Assembly: GCF_003234445.2 (NCBI RefSeq)
Contig: NZ_CP126269.1
Coordinates: 3,286,001-3,350,000 of the forward strand
Source of the DNA: Curtobacterium sp. MCLR17_036
GTDB lineage: Bacteria > Actinomycetota > Actinomycetes > Actinomycetales > Microbacteriaceae
Direction of reading: 5' to 3'
DNA: 64,000 bases
In this document: one piece after another, positions 55,001 to 63,017 of the stretch
Numbering within the stretch: the stretch's first letter is position 1
Layout of the letters: each line of letters opens with the position of its first letter
Notes under the pieces: model-generated
The model's database searches: none
Told to the model about the DNA's origin: nothing
Seen by the model: only the letters and a program-made list of their open reading frames with translations
Translations under genes and position numbers: made by a program

Positions 55001-55267
55001 GCCGGTGCTCGTCGACACGACGAGTCCGTCGGCCGTGCTGCGTCGGAGACGCGAGACGAGCGTCTGCAGGGACGCCCTGGCACCCTTCGGCCGGGTGTCG
55101 GGCCAGAGCACCGCGATGAGCGCCTCGGTGCTCATGGAGTGCCCGTCGGCCAGGACCAGCGCCGTCGTGAACGACCGGGCGAGCGCGCCGGGGACGGTGG
55201 TCGGCGCGCCGTCGGCACCGGTCAGCTGGACCGGTCCGAGGACGGCGACGCGGGGGTGCTCGCTCAC
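52052..55267 (-). CDS. BTAD/NB-ARC/TPR transcriptional regulator (AfsR/SARP-like, large)
   Basis: A 1071-residue signalling regulator. Residues 1-95 form an OmpR-type winged helix (AVLWPDTRPKGARASLQTL), followed by the bacterial transcriptional activation domain (about 100-240). Next is an NTPase with Walker A GPGGLGKT at 279-286 and Walker B VLVLDN at 357-362, and a C-terminal TPR-like helical region (about 620-1060). Such proteins often control antibiotic or export genes. It faces the DrrAB-like genes. GTG 55267 is 6 bases behind a TAGACT box. Its coding sequence contains at 52418-52434 a near-copy of the dispersed CGGGAGGCCCGGATCAC element. Confidence 0.92.
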   Translation of the reverse strand: MSEHPRVAVLGPVQLTGADGAPTTVPGALARSFTTALVLADGHSMSTEALIAVLWPDTRPKGARASLQTLVSRLRRSTADGLVVSTSTGYALACGPDDVDLTRAERVVARRADAEAVGHALGLWRGEPGADVEGELGDALADRAAAARRGLRRALASALVEDGRADEAADLWAAEAQANPFDEVAVAGSMRALAAAGRTAEAVAAFAAHRDRLVDELGADPSADLVRLNADLLRRSAPASGSVRRIGLRAAPNALIGREADLAAVTHLLSSARLVTVLGPGGLGKTRLAQAVAAELPSTCGVVVLELAPLVAAEDVVPALGALLGIAEFRTTRSLREPVAADLRTRVVRALADGPTVLVLDNCEHLLAGVAAFAADLLATVPELRILTTSRAPLAIAGEVVAPLAPLPVEDDGAAVRLFTDRARAARPGAVLPVDAVRRICTRLDGSPLAIELAAARIRGMSTDEIERRLDDRFALLRGGDRSAPERHRTLLAVIEWSWRLLDDGAQELLTRLALFPDGLSVDAVEAVAVPERRDDALDDLAELVEQSLVQLVEHDGEPVRYRLLETVREFGAARLAERGATASVRSAMIRWGRDFTAARPLFTTPGAPQRRWFHETGREADNLVVLLRWALRAGDRSAVAHLFAGLGGYWTLRGAHGEAVAVGPDVVSVLRRAAPADGDRTATVLSLVLAGASTAFSDQRTTVLAISALRRTTAAGPTGTPVLDAEVALLMTSGRPAAVAALLDRMRDDPDDAVACLGNTLSAPLAENDGDADRALSYARRAEALAATVDDAWALGSGGVTMTQLLAQRGRYAEALAAADVARRRLEVFGADDDLSEVAWSVGLCAAATGDVDRARAAAAELAAQPAPTRGFGDGGGQVTVLALAIEAECLRAVGDPAAAAAAYDRAWAVVLPERRATSNWMVMAGAARIATVDEAGAEPRGGGGPGLPADPPDHTVTARRLRVAALVMLRLRPWWLDLPVVATALLGLALVTARRGTLGEAARCWGLAHRLCSRQDFAVLAHARVRPLLVQALGAEAVADAETASAGWDRTEAVARGRELLEGLRFPVG

Positions 55268-55273
55268 GCTGCG

Positions 55274-55279
55274 AGTCTA
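55274..55279 (-). promoter_or_regulatory. -10 box of the BTAD regulator gene (leaderless type)
   Basis: TAGACT on the minus strand, 6 bases before the GTG start at 55267. Confidence 0.5.
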
Positions 55280-55287
55280 CGGAGGCG

Positions 55288-56424
55288 TCAGTCCCCGGAG
55301 TGTCCGGAGTGCCCCGAGCGCCCGGAGCCGGACGGGCCGGTGCGGAGCTCGAGGTCGTGCGTGGCACGACGCTCCGACTCGACGATCCCGCGCAGCGCGA
55401 CCAGGGCCGAGGACGTGACCGCCACCTGCGACGGGTCCTCGCGTGAGGCGTCGAGCGCCTGCTCGAGGCCCTCGATCGCGCGGTCGCCCTCCTCCGGCGG
55501 GCACTCGCCACGGATGGTGCAGGCGACCTGGCGGAGCGCGTGGGCGAGCGGCTCGGTGAAGGCCGGGTCCGGGCGCCCGAGGTTGGCCGACACCGGGCCG
55601 GACCGGGCCACGAGCTCGGTGAGGTCGGTCGTGTACCAGGCGACCCGCTCGAGCGCGCGGAACCGGGCGCCGTCGCGCTGCAGGCGGGCGCGGGAACCGC
55701 GGAGCGCACCGCGCGGGTTGATCCGGCGGCTCTCGTGCGCGATGGACACCCGTGCCCGGACGTCGGCGATGGCGCGATCGAGGCGGTCCTGCTGGCGGTC
55801 CCAGGCGGCCTCGTCGCGGTCGCCGCCGTCCACGACGTGGGCAAGGCCGTCGAGGTGCTCGGCGAGCACGTCGTTGACCTCGTCGATGCGGTGCTCGGCG
55901 TCCCAGAAGTGCAGCGGCGGGAAGACGGTGAAGTTGACGACGAGACCGATGACGACGCCGATCGCCATCTGCACGAGGTAGCCGAGCGAGTAGCCCTCGG
56001 CGTGCGCGCCACCGACGAGCAGCACGAACAGCGCCGCCGTCGACACCCAGGTGCTGCCCTCGCCGAGCACCCGGAACCCGCCGACGAGCACGCCGATGCC
56101 GACGGCCAGTGCGACGGCGATGATGCCGGGGTCGCCGATCCACATCGTGAAGCCGGCGACGACGATGCCGAGCGCGATCCCGATGAGCGTCTGGACGCCG
56201 CTGCGGAGTCCGGCGAACACCGTCGTCTGCATCGCGACCACGGCACCGAGCGGGGCGTAGTACGGGTACTCCGACGCCACCCCCGGCACCTGCAGGGCGA
56301 CGAACCAGGCGAGCGCCGCCGCCCCGGCCGCCTTCGCGGCGTGCAGCAGGCGCGGCTGGGTCCCCGAGGTCCGGCTCCACCACCAGACCCGACGGCCCAC
56401 ACCGGCCACGTGCTCGAACTGCAT
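55288..56424 (-). CDS. FUSC family membrane protein (aromatic acid exporter-like)
   Basis: A 378-residue protein. About six helices lie in residues 25-165 (HAAKAAGAAALAWFVALQ, PLGAVVAMQTTVFAGLRSG, AEGYSLGYLVQMAIGVVIG), matching the FUSC/ArAE half-repeat. A long helical cytoplasmic domain of about 200 residues follows. The last residues repeat GHSG and are probably disordered. Family members export aromatic acids or resist fusaric acid; the substrate here is unknown. It lies 20 bases upstream of the regulator on the same strand and may share its transcript. Confidence 0.88.
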   Translation of the reverse strand: MQFEHVAGVGRRVWWWSRTSGTQPRLLHAAKAAGAAALAWFVALQVPGVASEYPYYAPLGAVVAMQTTVFAGLRSGVQTLIGIALGIVVAGFTMWIGDPGIIAVALAVGIGVLVGGFRVLGEGSTWVSTAALFVLLVGGAHAEGYSLGYLVQMAIGVVIGLVVNFTVFPPLHFWDAEHRIDEVNDVLAEHLDGLAHVVDGGDRDEAAWDRQQDRLDRAIADVRARVSIAHESRRINPRGALRGSRARLQRDGARFRALERVAWYTTDLTELVARSGPVSANLGRPDPAFTEPLAHALRQVACTIRGECPPEEGDRAIEGLEQALDASREDPSQVAVTSSALVALRGIVESERRATHDLELRTGPSGSGRSGHSGHSGD

Positions 56425-56484
56425 CGGACTCTCTCCCTGTCGGGCGGAAACGTTACGGACGCCCCACTGTGAGGGCGTCGAGCA

Positions 56485-56526
56485 ACGACGAAGCCCCCGC
56501 GACCGGGGTCGCGGGGGCTTCGTCGT
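56485..56526 (-). terminator. rplQ hairpin terminator
   Basis: 20-bp perfect stem (56485-56504, 56507-56526), 19 bases after the rplQ stop. The end of the ribosomal protein operon. Confidence 0.88.
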
Positions 56527-56544
56527 GGTGCGGGGTGCGAGGTG

Positions 56545-57141
56545 CTACTTGGCGTCGTCGGCCTTCGCGGCGTCGTCGGCCTTCGCGGCGTCGTCCGACT
56601 TCGAGGCGGCGTCCGCCTCGACCTCGGCGGCAGCGTCGGTCTCGGTCTCGGCCTCGACCGGCGCGGACTCCTCGGTGGTCTCGGTCTCGTCGACCGGGGC
56701 CTCCTCGGTGGTCTCGGTCTCCTCGACCGGCGCGGCGGCGGCCGGTGCCGCGTTGCGCTTGACCGGGGCGGGCGAGCTCGTCAGCGGCTCGAGCACGAGC
56801 TCGATCGACGCGAGCGGCGCGTTGTCACCCTTGCGGAAGCCGAGCTTCGTGATGCGGGTGTAGCCGCCCTGACGGTCCTCGACCTGCGGGGCGATCTCGG
56901 TGAACAGCGTGTGCACGACGGACTTGTCGCGCAGGATGCTGATCACGCGACGACGCGCGTGCAGGTCGCCACGCTTCGCGAACGTGATGAGACGCTCGGC
57001 GACGGGACGCAGGCGCTTGGCCTTCGTCTCGGTGGTCGTGATGCGACCGTGCGTGAAGAGGGCGTTGGCGAGGTTGCTCAGGAGCAGGCGCTCGTGGGCG
57101 GGACCGCCACCGAGGCGGGGGCCCTTGGTGGGCTTCGGCAT
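56545..57141 (-). CDS. rplQ: 50S ribosomal protein L17 with acidic C-terminal extension
   Basis: L17, 198 residues. The core (1-120) is canonical: [40 protein letters not shown] and [16 protein letters not shown]. The last 75 residues form a low-complexity tail of Glu, Thr, Ala, Val and Asp repeats such as EETETTEE and [11 protein letters not shown]. Tails of this sort are common in actinobacterial L17 but this one is long. It is 66 bases downstream of rpoA. Confidence 0.97.
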   Translation of the reverse strand: MPKPTKGPRLGGGPAHERLLLSNLANALFTHGRITTTETKAKRLRPVAERLITFAKRGDLHARRRVISILRDKSVVHTLFTEIAPQVEDRQGGYTRITKLGFRKGDNAPLASIELVLEPLTSSPAPVKRNAAPAAAAPVEETETTEEAPVDETETTEESAPVEAETETDAAAEVEADAASKSDDAAKADDAAKADDAK

Positions 57142-57207
57142 GTCAGTTCTCCAGTGGTGATGGTGGTGCGCGCTGCGTCAGCGGCACGCGTGCGCGTCAG
57201 CGCGAGG

Positions 57208-58203
57208 TCAGTTGTTGGACTCGTCCTCGTCGTACCCGCTGTAGAAGTGGGCGCCGTCGAATCCGGGGACGGTGTCCTTGAGGGACAGGCCGAGCTCGGT
57301 GAGCTTGTCCTTGACCTCGTCCACCGACTTCTGACCGAAGTTGCGGATGTTCATGAGCTGCGTCTCCGACAGGGCGACGAGCTCGGACACCGTGTTGATG
57401 CCCTCCCGCTTCAGGCAGTTGTAGCTGCGGACCGACAGGTCGAGGTCCTCGATCGGGGTCTGCAGCTCGTTCGAGAGCACCGCGTCGACCGGCGCGGGGC
57501 CGATCTCGATGCCCTCGGCCGCCGTGTTGAGCTCGCGGGCGAGCCCGAACAGCTCGACCAGCGTGCGACCGGCCGACGCGATGGCGTCGCGCGGCGTGAT
57601 CGCGGGCTTCGACTCGACGTCGACGACCAGGCGGTCGAAGTCCGTGCGCTCACCGGCACGCGTCGCCTCGACGCGGTAGGTGACCTTGAGGACGGGCGAG
57701 TAGATCGAGTCGATCGGGATCTGCCCGGCCTCGGAGAACTCGGAACGGTTCTGCGTGGCCGAGACGTAGCCGCGGCCGCGCTCGATCGTGAGCTCGAGCT
57801 CGAAGCGCGCCGTGTCGTTCAGGGTCGCGATGACGAGTTCCGGGTTGTGGATCTCGACGCCGGCCGGTGCGGAGATGTCCGCAGCGGTGACCTGACCCGC
57901 ACCCTGCTTGCGCAGGTACGCGGTGATCGGCTCGTCGTGCTCGCTGGAGACGACCAGGCTCTTGATGTTGAGGATGATCTCGGTGACGTCTTCCTTGACA
58001 CCGGGAACGGTGCTGAACTCGTGGAGGACGCCGTCGATGCGGATGCTGGTGACAGCCGCGCCGGGGATCGAGGAGAGGAGCGTGCGGCGCAGCGAGTTGC
58101 CGAGGGTGTAACCGAAGCCCGGCTCGAGCGGCTCGATGACGAAGCGCGAGCGGTGCTCGGAGATCGACTCCTCGGTCAGGGTGGGGCGCTGTGCAATGAG
58201 CAC
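57208..58203 (-). CDS. rpoA: DNA-directed RNA polymerase subunit alpha
   Basis: Alpha subunit of RNA polymerase, 331 residues. N-terminal dimerisation domain with [24 protein letters not shown], and C-terminal domain with [21 protein letters not shown] and [18 protein letters not shown]. It ends in an acidic DEDESNN tail. I start at GTG 58203 (VLIAQRPTL), with AAAGGAA 7 bases upstream; a further in-frame ATG at 58263 has no support. It is separated from rpsK by 205 bases. Confidence 0.98.
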   Translation of the reverse strand: MLIAQRPTLTEESISEHRSRFVIEPLEPGFGYTLGNSLRRTLLSSIPGAAVTSIRIDGVLHEFSTVPGVKEDVTEIILNIKSLVVSSEHDEPITAYLRKQGAGQVTAADISAPAGVEIHNPELVIATLNDTARFELELTIERGRGYVSATQNRSEFSEAGQIPIDSIYSPVLKVTYRVEATRAGERTDFDRLVVDVESKPAITPRDAIASAGRTLVELFGLARELNTAAEGIEIGPAPVDAVLSNELQTPIEDLDLSVRSYNCLKREGINTVSELVALSETQLMNIRNFGQKSVDEVKDKLTELGLSLKDTVPGFDGAHFYSGYDEDESNN

Positions 58204-58408
58204 TGTGGGATTCCTTTCGGCGAAGTGTCCGCTATATGACACTTGGCGGTACGACGGGGCCACGCGGGCCCCGACGGGTCTGTTGAGTTGTGATCACGCG
58301 CACCGATGTGCGCGATCGAACGACCAGGAATGGCCGCGGGCCCTGCCCGACCCCGTCGGAGTGGATCCGATCAGGGGACGAGCAGGGCGCGGCCGGTTGC
58401 TCCTCGCG
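58204..58408. other. rpsK-rpoA intergenic region
   Basis: No gene and no rpsD, which sits here in some other bacteria. Contains the rpoA ribosome site and possibly an internal promoter, though no clear -35/-10 pair was found. Confidence 0.5.
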
Positions 58409-58807
58409 TCAGACGCGACGGCGCTTGGGCGGGCGGCACCCGTTGTGCGCCTGCGGCGTGACGTCGTTGATCGAGCCGACCTCGAGGCCTGCGGCCTGGA
58501 GCGAACGGATCGCGGTCTCGCGGCCCGAACCCGGACCCTTCACGAAGACGTCGACCTTCTTGACGCCGTGCTCCTGCGCCTGACGCGCAGCGGACTCGGC
58601 GGCGAGCTGCGCCGCGAACGGCGTCGACTTGCGCGAACCCTTGAAGCCGACGGCACCCGAGGACGCCCAGCTGAGGACGGCACCCGACGGGTCGGTGATG
58701 CTGACGATCGTGTTGTTGAACGTGCTCTTGATGTGGGCCTGGCCCACGGCGACGTTCTTCTTCTCCTTGCGGCGCGGCTTGCGCGCGGCAGTCTTGGGGG
58801 TAGCCAT
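58409..58807 (-). CDS. rpsK: 30S ribosomal protein S11
   Basis: S11, 132 residues, of the platform near the E site. [39 protein letters not shown] and the C-terminal [11 protein letters not shown] are diagnostic. It lies 9 bases after rpsM. Confidence 0.98.
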   Translation of the reverse strand: MATPKTAARKPRRKEKKNVAVGQAHIKSTFNNTIVSITDPSGAVLSWASSGAVGFKGSRKSTPFAAQLAAESAARQAQEHGVKKVDVFVKGPGSGRETAIRSLQAAGLEVGSINDVTPQAHNGCRPPKRRRV

Positions 58808-58816
58808 GATGATCTC

Positions 58817-59191
58817 CTATCGGGCCTTCTTCTTGCCTGCCACGGTGCGCTTCGGTCCCTTGCGGGTACGCGCGTTGGTCTTGGTGCGCTGACCGCGCAC
58901 CGGGAGACCACGACGGTGGCGGAGACCCTCGTAGCTACCGATCTCGACCTTGCGGCGGATGTCGGCTGCGACCTCACGGCGGAGGTCACCCTCCACCTTG
59001 AAGTTGCCCTCGATGAAGTCACGGAGGGCGACGAGCTGGTCGTCGGTCAGGTCCTTGACGCGGATGTCACCGGAGATACCGGTCTCGGCGAGTGCCTGGA
59101 CCGCGCGGGTACGGCCGACGCCGTAGATGTACGTGAGTGCGATCTCCACGCGCTTCTCGCGCGGGATGTCGACGCCTGCTAGACGTGCCAT
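58817..59191 (-). CDS. rpsM: 30S ribosomal protein S13
   Basis: S13, 124 residues, contacting P-site tRNA and bridging the subunits. [36 protein letters not shown] and the C-terminal [20 protein letters not shown] are standard. I begin at ATG 59191; the upstream in-frame codon at 59359 would run through rpmJ's leader. Confidence 0.98.
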   Translation of the reverse strand: MARLAGVDIPREKRVEIALTYIYGVGRTRAVQALAETGISGDIRVKDLTDDQLVALRDFIEGNFKVEGDLRREVAADIRRKVEIGSYEGLRHRRGLPVRGQRTKTNARTRKGPKRTVAGKKKAR

Positions 59192-59376
59192 GTGCTGGCT
59201 GCTCCTGTTGTCAGTAGAGGTGTGGCGCAGTACCGGTGCCCGGGCCTCCGCCCCGAGGTGTCCCCCGGCCGTCGTGCGACCGGGTTCTGGTACTGCGTTG
59301 TCGATCTTGAGTTGTGGGTCGTGCTCGAGCAGCCTGCTGTCCGCCGGACAGCGCCGCACCGGTCACGCGTCGGGGA

Positions 59377-59493
59377 CTAGCCCTGGCGCTGCTTGTGACG
59401 CGGGTTGCTCTTGCAGATCACCATGACGCGGCCCTTGCGGCGGATCACTCGGCAGTGTTCGCAGATGGGCTTGACGCTGGGGTTGACCTTCAT
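59377..59493 (-). CDS. rpmJ: 50S ribosomal protein L36
   Basis: A 38-residue zinc-type L36. The zinc ligands are in [12 protein letters not shown] and [14 protein letters not shown] (Cys11, Cys14, Cys27, His33), so it is the C+ form and not a zinc-independent paralogue. It lies between rpsM and infA, 70 bases after the infA stop. Confidence 0.97.
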   Translation of the reverse strand: MKVNPSVKPICEHCRVIRRKGRVMVICKSNPRHKQRQG

Positions 59494-59563
59494 CGTTGTT
59501 TCCTCGTGCTCGCTGGCTTCGTGCGCGGCAGGGTTGCCGTGCCGTTCCTTTCCAGCTCGCGGA

Positions 59564-59785
59564 TCACTTGTAGCGGTAGACGATCCGGCCGCGGGTCAGG
59601 TCGTACGGGCTCAGCTCCACGATCACGCGGTCCTCGGGGAGGATGCGGATGTAGTGCTGGCGCATCTTCCCGGAGATGTGCGCGAGGACCTTGTGTCCGT
59701 TCGTCAGCTCAACGCGGAACATCGCGTTGGGCAGAGCTTCGAGCACCGAGCCTTCGATCTCGATGACGCCGTCTTTCTTGGCCAT
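59564..59785 (-). CDS. infA: translation initiation factor IF-1
   Basis: An OB-fold factor of 73 residues, binding the A site during initiation. Its sequence ([39 protein letters not shown]) is typical. It starts at ATG 59785, beginning the infA-rpmJ-rpsM-rpsK-rpoA-rplQ operon, and a consensus promoter lies 100 bases upstream. Confidence 0.98.
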   Translation of the reverse strand: MAKKDGVIEIEGSVLEALPNAMFRVELTNGHKVLAHISGKMRQHYIRILPEDRVIVELSPYDLTRGRIVYRYK

Positions 59786-60079
59786 AGCCTCACTGTCGCT
59801 TGGTTGTGGAACAGGTGTGATCCCCGAACCGGTCTGCGGGTCGGTCGCCACACCCGAGAGGGCATGACACACCAAAGATTCATCTTATGTGGTAAACCCG
59901 CAATTGCCAAGTGGCGGCGACGGACGGCCCCTCTGCTGGGGCTTCCGGTCGACCACCTGAGTGTTCCACAGTGGTTTGTCGGCGCACTCCGGGGCGCCCG
60001 CGGGTGCGCGGACCGTACCGTGACCAGCAAGCCCGTCCGGCAGCCCCTCCTCGGCGCCGGACCACCGAACGGAGACCAC
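59786..60079. other. divergent region infA / LCP gene
   Basis: No gene is supported. It contains the infA promoter and the ribosome site GGAGACC of the LCP gene. The AT-rich patch around 59875-59910 is the promoter. Confidence 0.6.
59882..59910 (-). promoter_or_regulatory. infA operon promoter
   Basis: On the minus strand TTGGCA (59905-59910), a 17-base spacer and TAAGAT (59882-59887). It is one of the best sigma-A matches in the window, about 95 bases before the infA ATG. Confidence 0.8.
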
Positions 60080-61372
60080 GTGCCCGCCGTCACCCGACGC
60101 CCCTTCGCCCGACACGGCAAGCAGGCCCGCCGTCGTGCGTGGACGTCCGCGGTCACCGTCGTCGCCGCGGCCGCCGCCGTGCTCCTCGTCAGCGGGACCA
60201 GCCTCGCCGCGATCGCCGGCGCGCAACTCAAGGCCGCGCCGCAGACCGTGCAGCTGAGCACCGACGACCAGAGCACCGCCAAGACCGCCGACATCACCGC
60301 GATCAAGGGCGGCGCGAACATCCTGCTCATCGGCAGCGACACCCGCGTCGGGCAGTTCGACTCCGATGAAGACGTCGAGGGCGCGCGCAACGACGTCACG
60401 ATGCTCATCCACCTGTCGCAGGACCACCAGCAGCTCACCGCCGTCAGCTTCCCGCGCGACCTCATGGTCCCGATCCCGGCCTGCACGAACCCCGCGACCG
60501 GCACCACGTACCCCGCGGCGTCCTCGGCCATGTTCAACACCGCCCTCGGCAACGGCGGTGTCTCGTGCGTCGTGGACACCGTCGAGAACCTGACCGGCCT
60601 GAGCATCCCCTACGCCGGGCTCATCACCTTCGACGGCGTCATCGAGATGTCGAACGCCCTCGGCGGCGTCGACGTCTGCGTCGCCCAGCCCATCGACGAC
60701 ACCTTCACCGGGCTCCACCTCACCGCGGGCTCCCACAAGCTCGAGGGCACCGACGCGCTCGCCTTCCTCCGCACCCGGCACGGCGTCGGCGACGGCAGCG
60801 ACCTCGCCCGGATCAGCTCGCAGCAGGTCTTCCTGTCGGCACTGCTCCGCAAGGTCACCGCCGACGGCACCCTGTCGAACCCGCTGACGCTCTACAAGCT
60901 CGCGGGCGCCGCCCTCTCGAACATGACCCTGTCCGACGGCCTCGCCCGGACCCGCACCATCGTCGGCCTCGCCACCGCCCTGCGCGGCATGAGCACGGCG
61001 AACATGCTGTTCGTGCAGTACCCCGTCGCCGACGACCCGACGAACGCGGCGCGGGTCGTCGTCGACGAGCAGACCGCCCACACGCTGAACGTCGCGCTGC
61101 AGAACGACGTCCGCACCTCGCTCGGCGCCTCGTCGACCGGCCGCGCCGCGCAGGAGTCGCCGTCCTCCGGCGGGACCGCGTCGGGCACGCCGTCGTCGGA
61201 CCCCTCCGCCGGTGCGTCGACGGGCGGCTCCTCGTCGGCGGGCACCCCGTCCGGCGCGTCGAGCACCCCGGCGACGCCCTCCACGCCGAAGCGCACCGCG
61301 ACCGCGACGCCGCTGCCCTCATCCATCACCGGGCAGAGCGCCTCCGAGCGGACCTGCTCCGTCGGCAACTGA
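60080..61372 (+). CDS. LytR-CpsA-Psr (LCP) family cell-wall polymer ligase
   Basis: Attaches anionic polymers or wall sugars to peptidoglycan from a lipid carrier. The 430 residues have a basic N-terminus, one membrane helix (about 20-42), then the LCP domain (about 75-330) with NILLIGSDTR, DVTMLIHLSQDHQQLTAVSFPRD and TDALAFLRTRHGVGDGSDLARI. The two Arg-Asp clusters bind the pyrophosphate. A Ser/Thr/Pro-rich C-terminal tail follows. GTG 60080 has GGAGACC upstream. It is divergent from the infA operon. Confidence 0.93.
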   Translation: MPAVTRRPFARHGKQARRRAWTSAVTVVAAAAAVLLVSGTSLAAIAGAQLKAAPQTVQLSTDDQSTAKTADITAIKGGANILLIGSDTRVGQFDSDEDVEGARNDVTMLIHLSQDHQQLTAVSFPRDLMVPIPACTNPATGTTYPAASSAMFNTALGNGGVSCVVDTVENLTGLSIPYAGLITFDGVIEMSNALGGVDVCVAQPIDDTFTGLHLTAGSHKLEGTDALAFLRTRHGVGDGSDLARISSQQVFLSALLRKVTADGTLSNPLTLYKLAGAALSNMTLSDGLARTRTIVGLATALRGMSTANMLFVQYPVADDPTNAARVVVDEQTAHTLNVALQNDVRTSLGASSTGRAAQESPSSGGTASGTPSSDPSAGASTGGSSSAGTPSGASSTPATPSTPKRTATATPLPSSITGQSASERTCSVGN

Positions 61373-61405
61373 CCCCGCGCCCCTCGCGCCCGCACCCTGG
61401 TGGCT

Positions 61406-61462
61406 GTTCCGCGCGTGGGAGGTCGTTCCGCGCATCGGCAGTCGTTCCGCGCGGAGGAGGCC
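61406..61462. repeat. three 19-bp tandem repeats with GTTCCGCGC core
   Basis: Units at 61406-61424, 61425-61443 and 61444-61462 each begin GTTCCGCGC and continue with a diverged ten-base half; a partial unit follows (GTTCC). They may be binding sites or a slippage-prone array. Confidence 0.75.
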
Positions 61463-61534
61463 GTTCCTTCCGCCCTCCGACGCGCGGATCCGCTTCCCAC
61501 TGCGCGTGCGGTGGGTGAGAACGCAGGCACGGAC

Positions 61535-61576
61535 GGACAGGAGGCCCGGTGCCAGCCGGCACCGGGCCTCCTGTCC
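61535..61576. terminator. 19-bp hairpin with GGAGGCCCGG core between LCP and map
   Basis: Perfect 19-bp stem (61535-61553, 61558-61576) with a 4-base loop between the two convergent genes; it could terminate either. Confidence 0.85.
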
Positions 61577-61587
61577 GAAGGGGGTCG

Positions 61588-62421
61588 CTACGGGATCGGG
61601 ACGGGCGTGACCCCGAGCGGGGCGAGACCCGCTGCGCCGCCGTCGGCGGCCGTCGTCACCCAGATGCCACCGGCGTGCACGGCGACGCTGTGCTCCCAGT
61701 GCGCCGCGTCCGAGCCGTCCGCCGTGCGGACGGTCCAGTCGTCGTCGTCCGTCGTGCTGTCGATCGAGCCGGCGGTGACCATCGGCTCGATGGCGACCAC
61801 GAGACCGGGCTTGACCGCCGGCCCCGCACCACGGACGCTGTGGTTGTAGACGGGCGGGTCCTCGTGCATCGAGCGGCCGATGCCGTGCCCGGTGTAGTCC
61901 TCGACGATGCCCCACGCGCCGGACGCGTCGATCGTCTCCTCGATGACGGTGCCGACCTCGTGCAGGTTCCGCGCGTGCGCGAGCGCCGCGATGCCGTGCC
62001 AGAGCGCTCGCTCGGTCGTGTCCGCGAGCTGCTGCCGGGCCGCGGACAGCGCAGCGTCGCCGCCGGGCACGACCACGGTGAAGGCGCTGTCGCCGTTCCA
62101 GCCGTCCACCTCGGCGCCGGCGTCGACGGAGACGATGTCACCCACGGCCAGGACCCGGTCGCCGGGGATCCCGTGCACGACCTCGTCATTGACGGAGACG
62201 CACAGGGTGTGCCGGTAGCCGGGGACGAGCTGGAAGTTAGGCACCCCGCCGCCATCGCGGATCGTCCGCTCGGCGACGGCGTCGAGTTCACCCGTCGTCA
62301 CGCCGGGGCGGATCGCTGCCCGCACGGCGTCGAGCGCCTGCGCCGTCAGCAGCCCCGGCCGCACCATGGCGCGGAGCTCGTCGGGCGTCTTGTAGATCGA
62401 CGGCTTGCGGAAGCGCACCAC
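61588..62421 (-). CDS. map: methionine aminopeptidase, type I
   Basis: Removes the initiator Met from nascent proteins, 277 residues. The metal ligands are recognisable: VSVDAGAEVDGWNGDSAF (first Asp pair), YTGHGIGRSMHEDP (His), VVAIEPMVTAG (Glu) and the last Glu near HWEHSVAV. It starts at GTG 62421, 5 bases after the adk stop, in the secY-adk-map order common in this group. Confidence 0.97.
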   Translation of the reverse strand: MVRFRKPSIYKTPDELRAMVRPGLLTAQALDAVRAAIRPGVTTGELDAVAERTIRDGGGVPNFQLVPGYRHTLCVSVNDEVVHGIPGDRVLAVGDIVSVDAGAEVDGWNGDSAFTVVVPGGDAALSAARQQLADTTERALWHGIAALAHARNLHEVGTVIEETIDASGAWGIVEDYTGHGIGRSMHEDPPVYNHSVRGAGPAVKPGLVVAIEPMVTAGSIDSTTDDDDWTVRTADGSDAAHWEHSVAVHAGGIWVTTAADGGAAGLAPLGVTPVPIP

Positions 62422-62426
62422 GCTGC

Positions 62427-63017
62427 TCAGACGGCTGCGGTCAGCCCGCGCGACGACAGGGCGGCCTGGATCCGGTCGCCGACCTCGTCGATGCCGCCGA
62501 GCCCGTCGACGTCGACCACGAGGCCGCGGTCGCCGTAGGCCGCCACGATCGGCGCGGTCTGCTCGCTGTAGACCTGCTGCCGACGACGGATGGTGTCCTC
62601 GTTGTCGTCGCTGCGGCCCTGGTCGGCGGCACGCTTGAGCAGGCGGCCGACGAGGGCGTCCTGGTCGGCGACGAGCTGCACGACCGCGTCGATCCCGGTG
62701 CCCTGCTCGGCGAGCAGCGCGTCGAGGTACTCGACCTGTCCGACCGTGCGGGGGTAGCCGTCGAGCAGGAAGCCGTGCTCGGCGTCCGACTCGGCCAGAC
62801 GCGACTTGACGAGCTCGTTCGTGAGCGAGTCGGGGACGTACTCGCCCGCGTCCATGAGCGCCTTCGCCTGCACACCGAGGGGCGTGCCGTCGGCGACGTT
62901 CTTGCGGAAGATGTCGCCGGTCGAGATCGCGGGGATCCCGAGCGATTCGGCGATGCGGCCGGCCTGGGTGCCCTTCCCGGCTCCGGGAGGTCCGACGATG
63001 ATGAGACGTGCGCTCAA
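62427..63017 (-). CDS. adk: adenylate kinase
   Basis: Interconverts AMP, ADP and ATP, 196 residues. P-loop [21 protein letters not shown] site [16 protein letters not shown]. The LID is the short form without the zinc-binding cysteines, as usual in actinobacteria. Its initiation codon is TTG 63017, overlapping the secY stop as TTGA. Confidence 0.97.
   Translation of the reverse strand: MSARLIIVGPPGAGKGTQAGRIAESLGIPAISTGDIFRKNVADGTPLGVQAKALMDAGEYVPDSLTNELVKSRLAESDAEHGFLLDGYPRTVGQVEYLDALLAEQGTGIDAVVQLVADQDALVGRLLKRAADQGRSDDNEDTIRRRQQVYSEQTAPIVAAYGDRGLVVDVDGLGGIDEVGDRIQAALSSRGLTAAV

Larger units (their letters stand above)
61373..61587. other. intergenic region LCP / map with tandem repeats and hairpin
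   Basis: No gene. Holds three 19-bp tandem repeats (61406-61462) and one large hairpin (61535-61576). Confidence 0.7.

Noticed and set aside
51875..55981. An open frame of about 1370 codons opposite the BTAD regulator and FUSC genes
   Set aside because: Low-complexity antisense frame without start support or family motifs; the opposite strand has clear domains.
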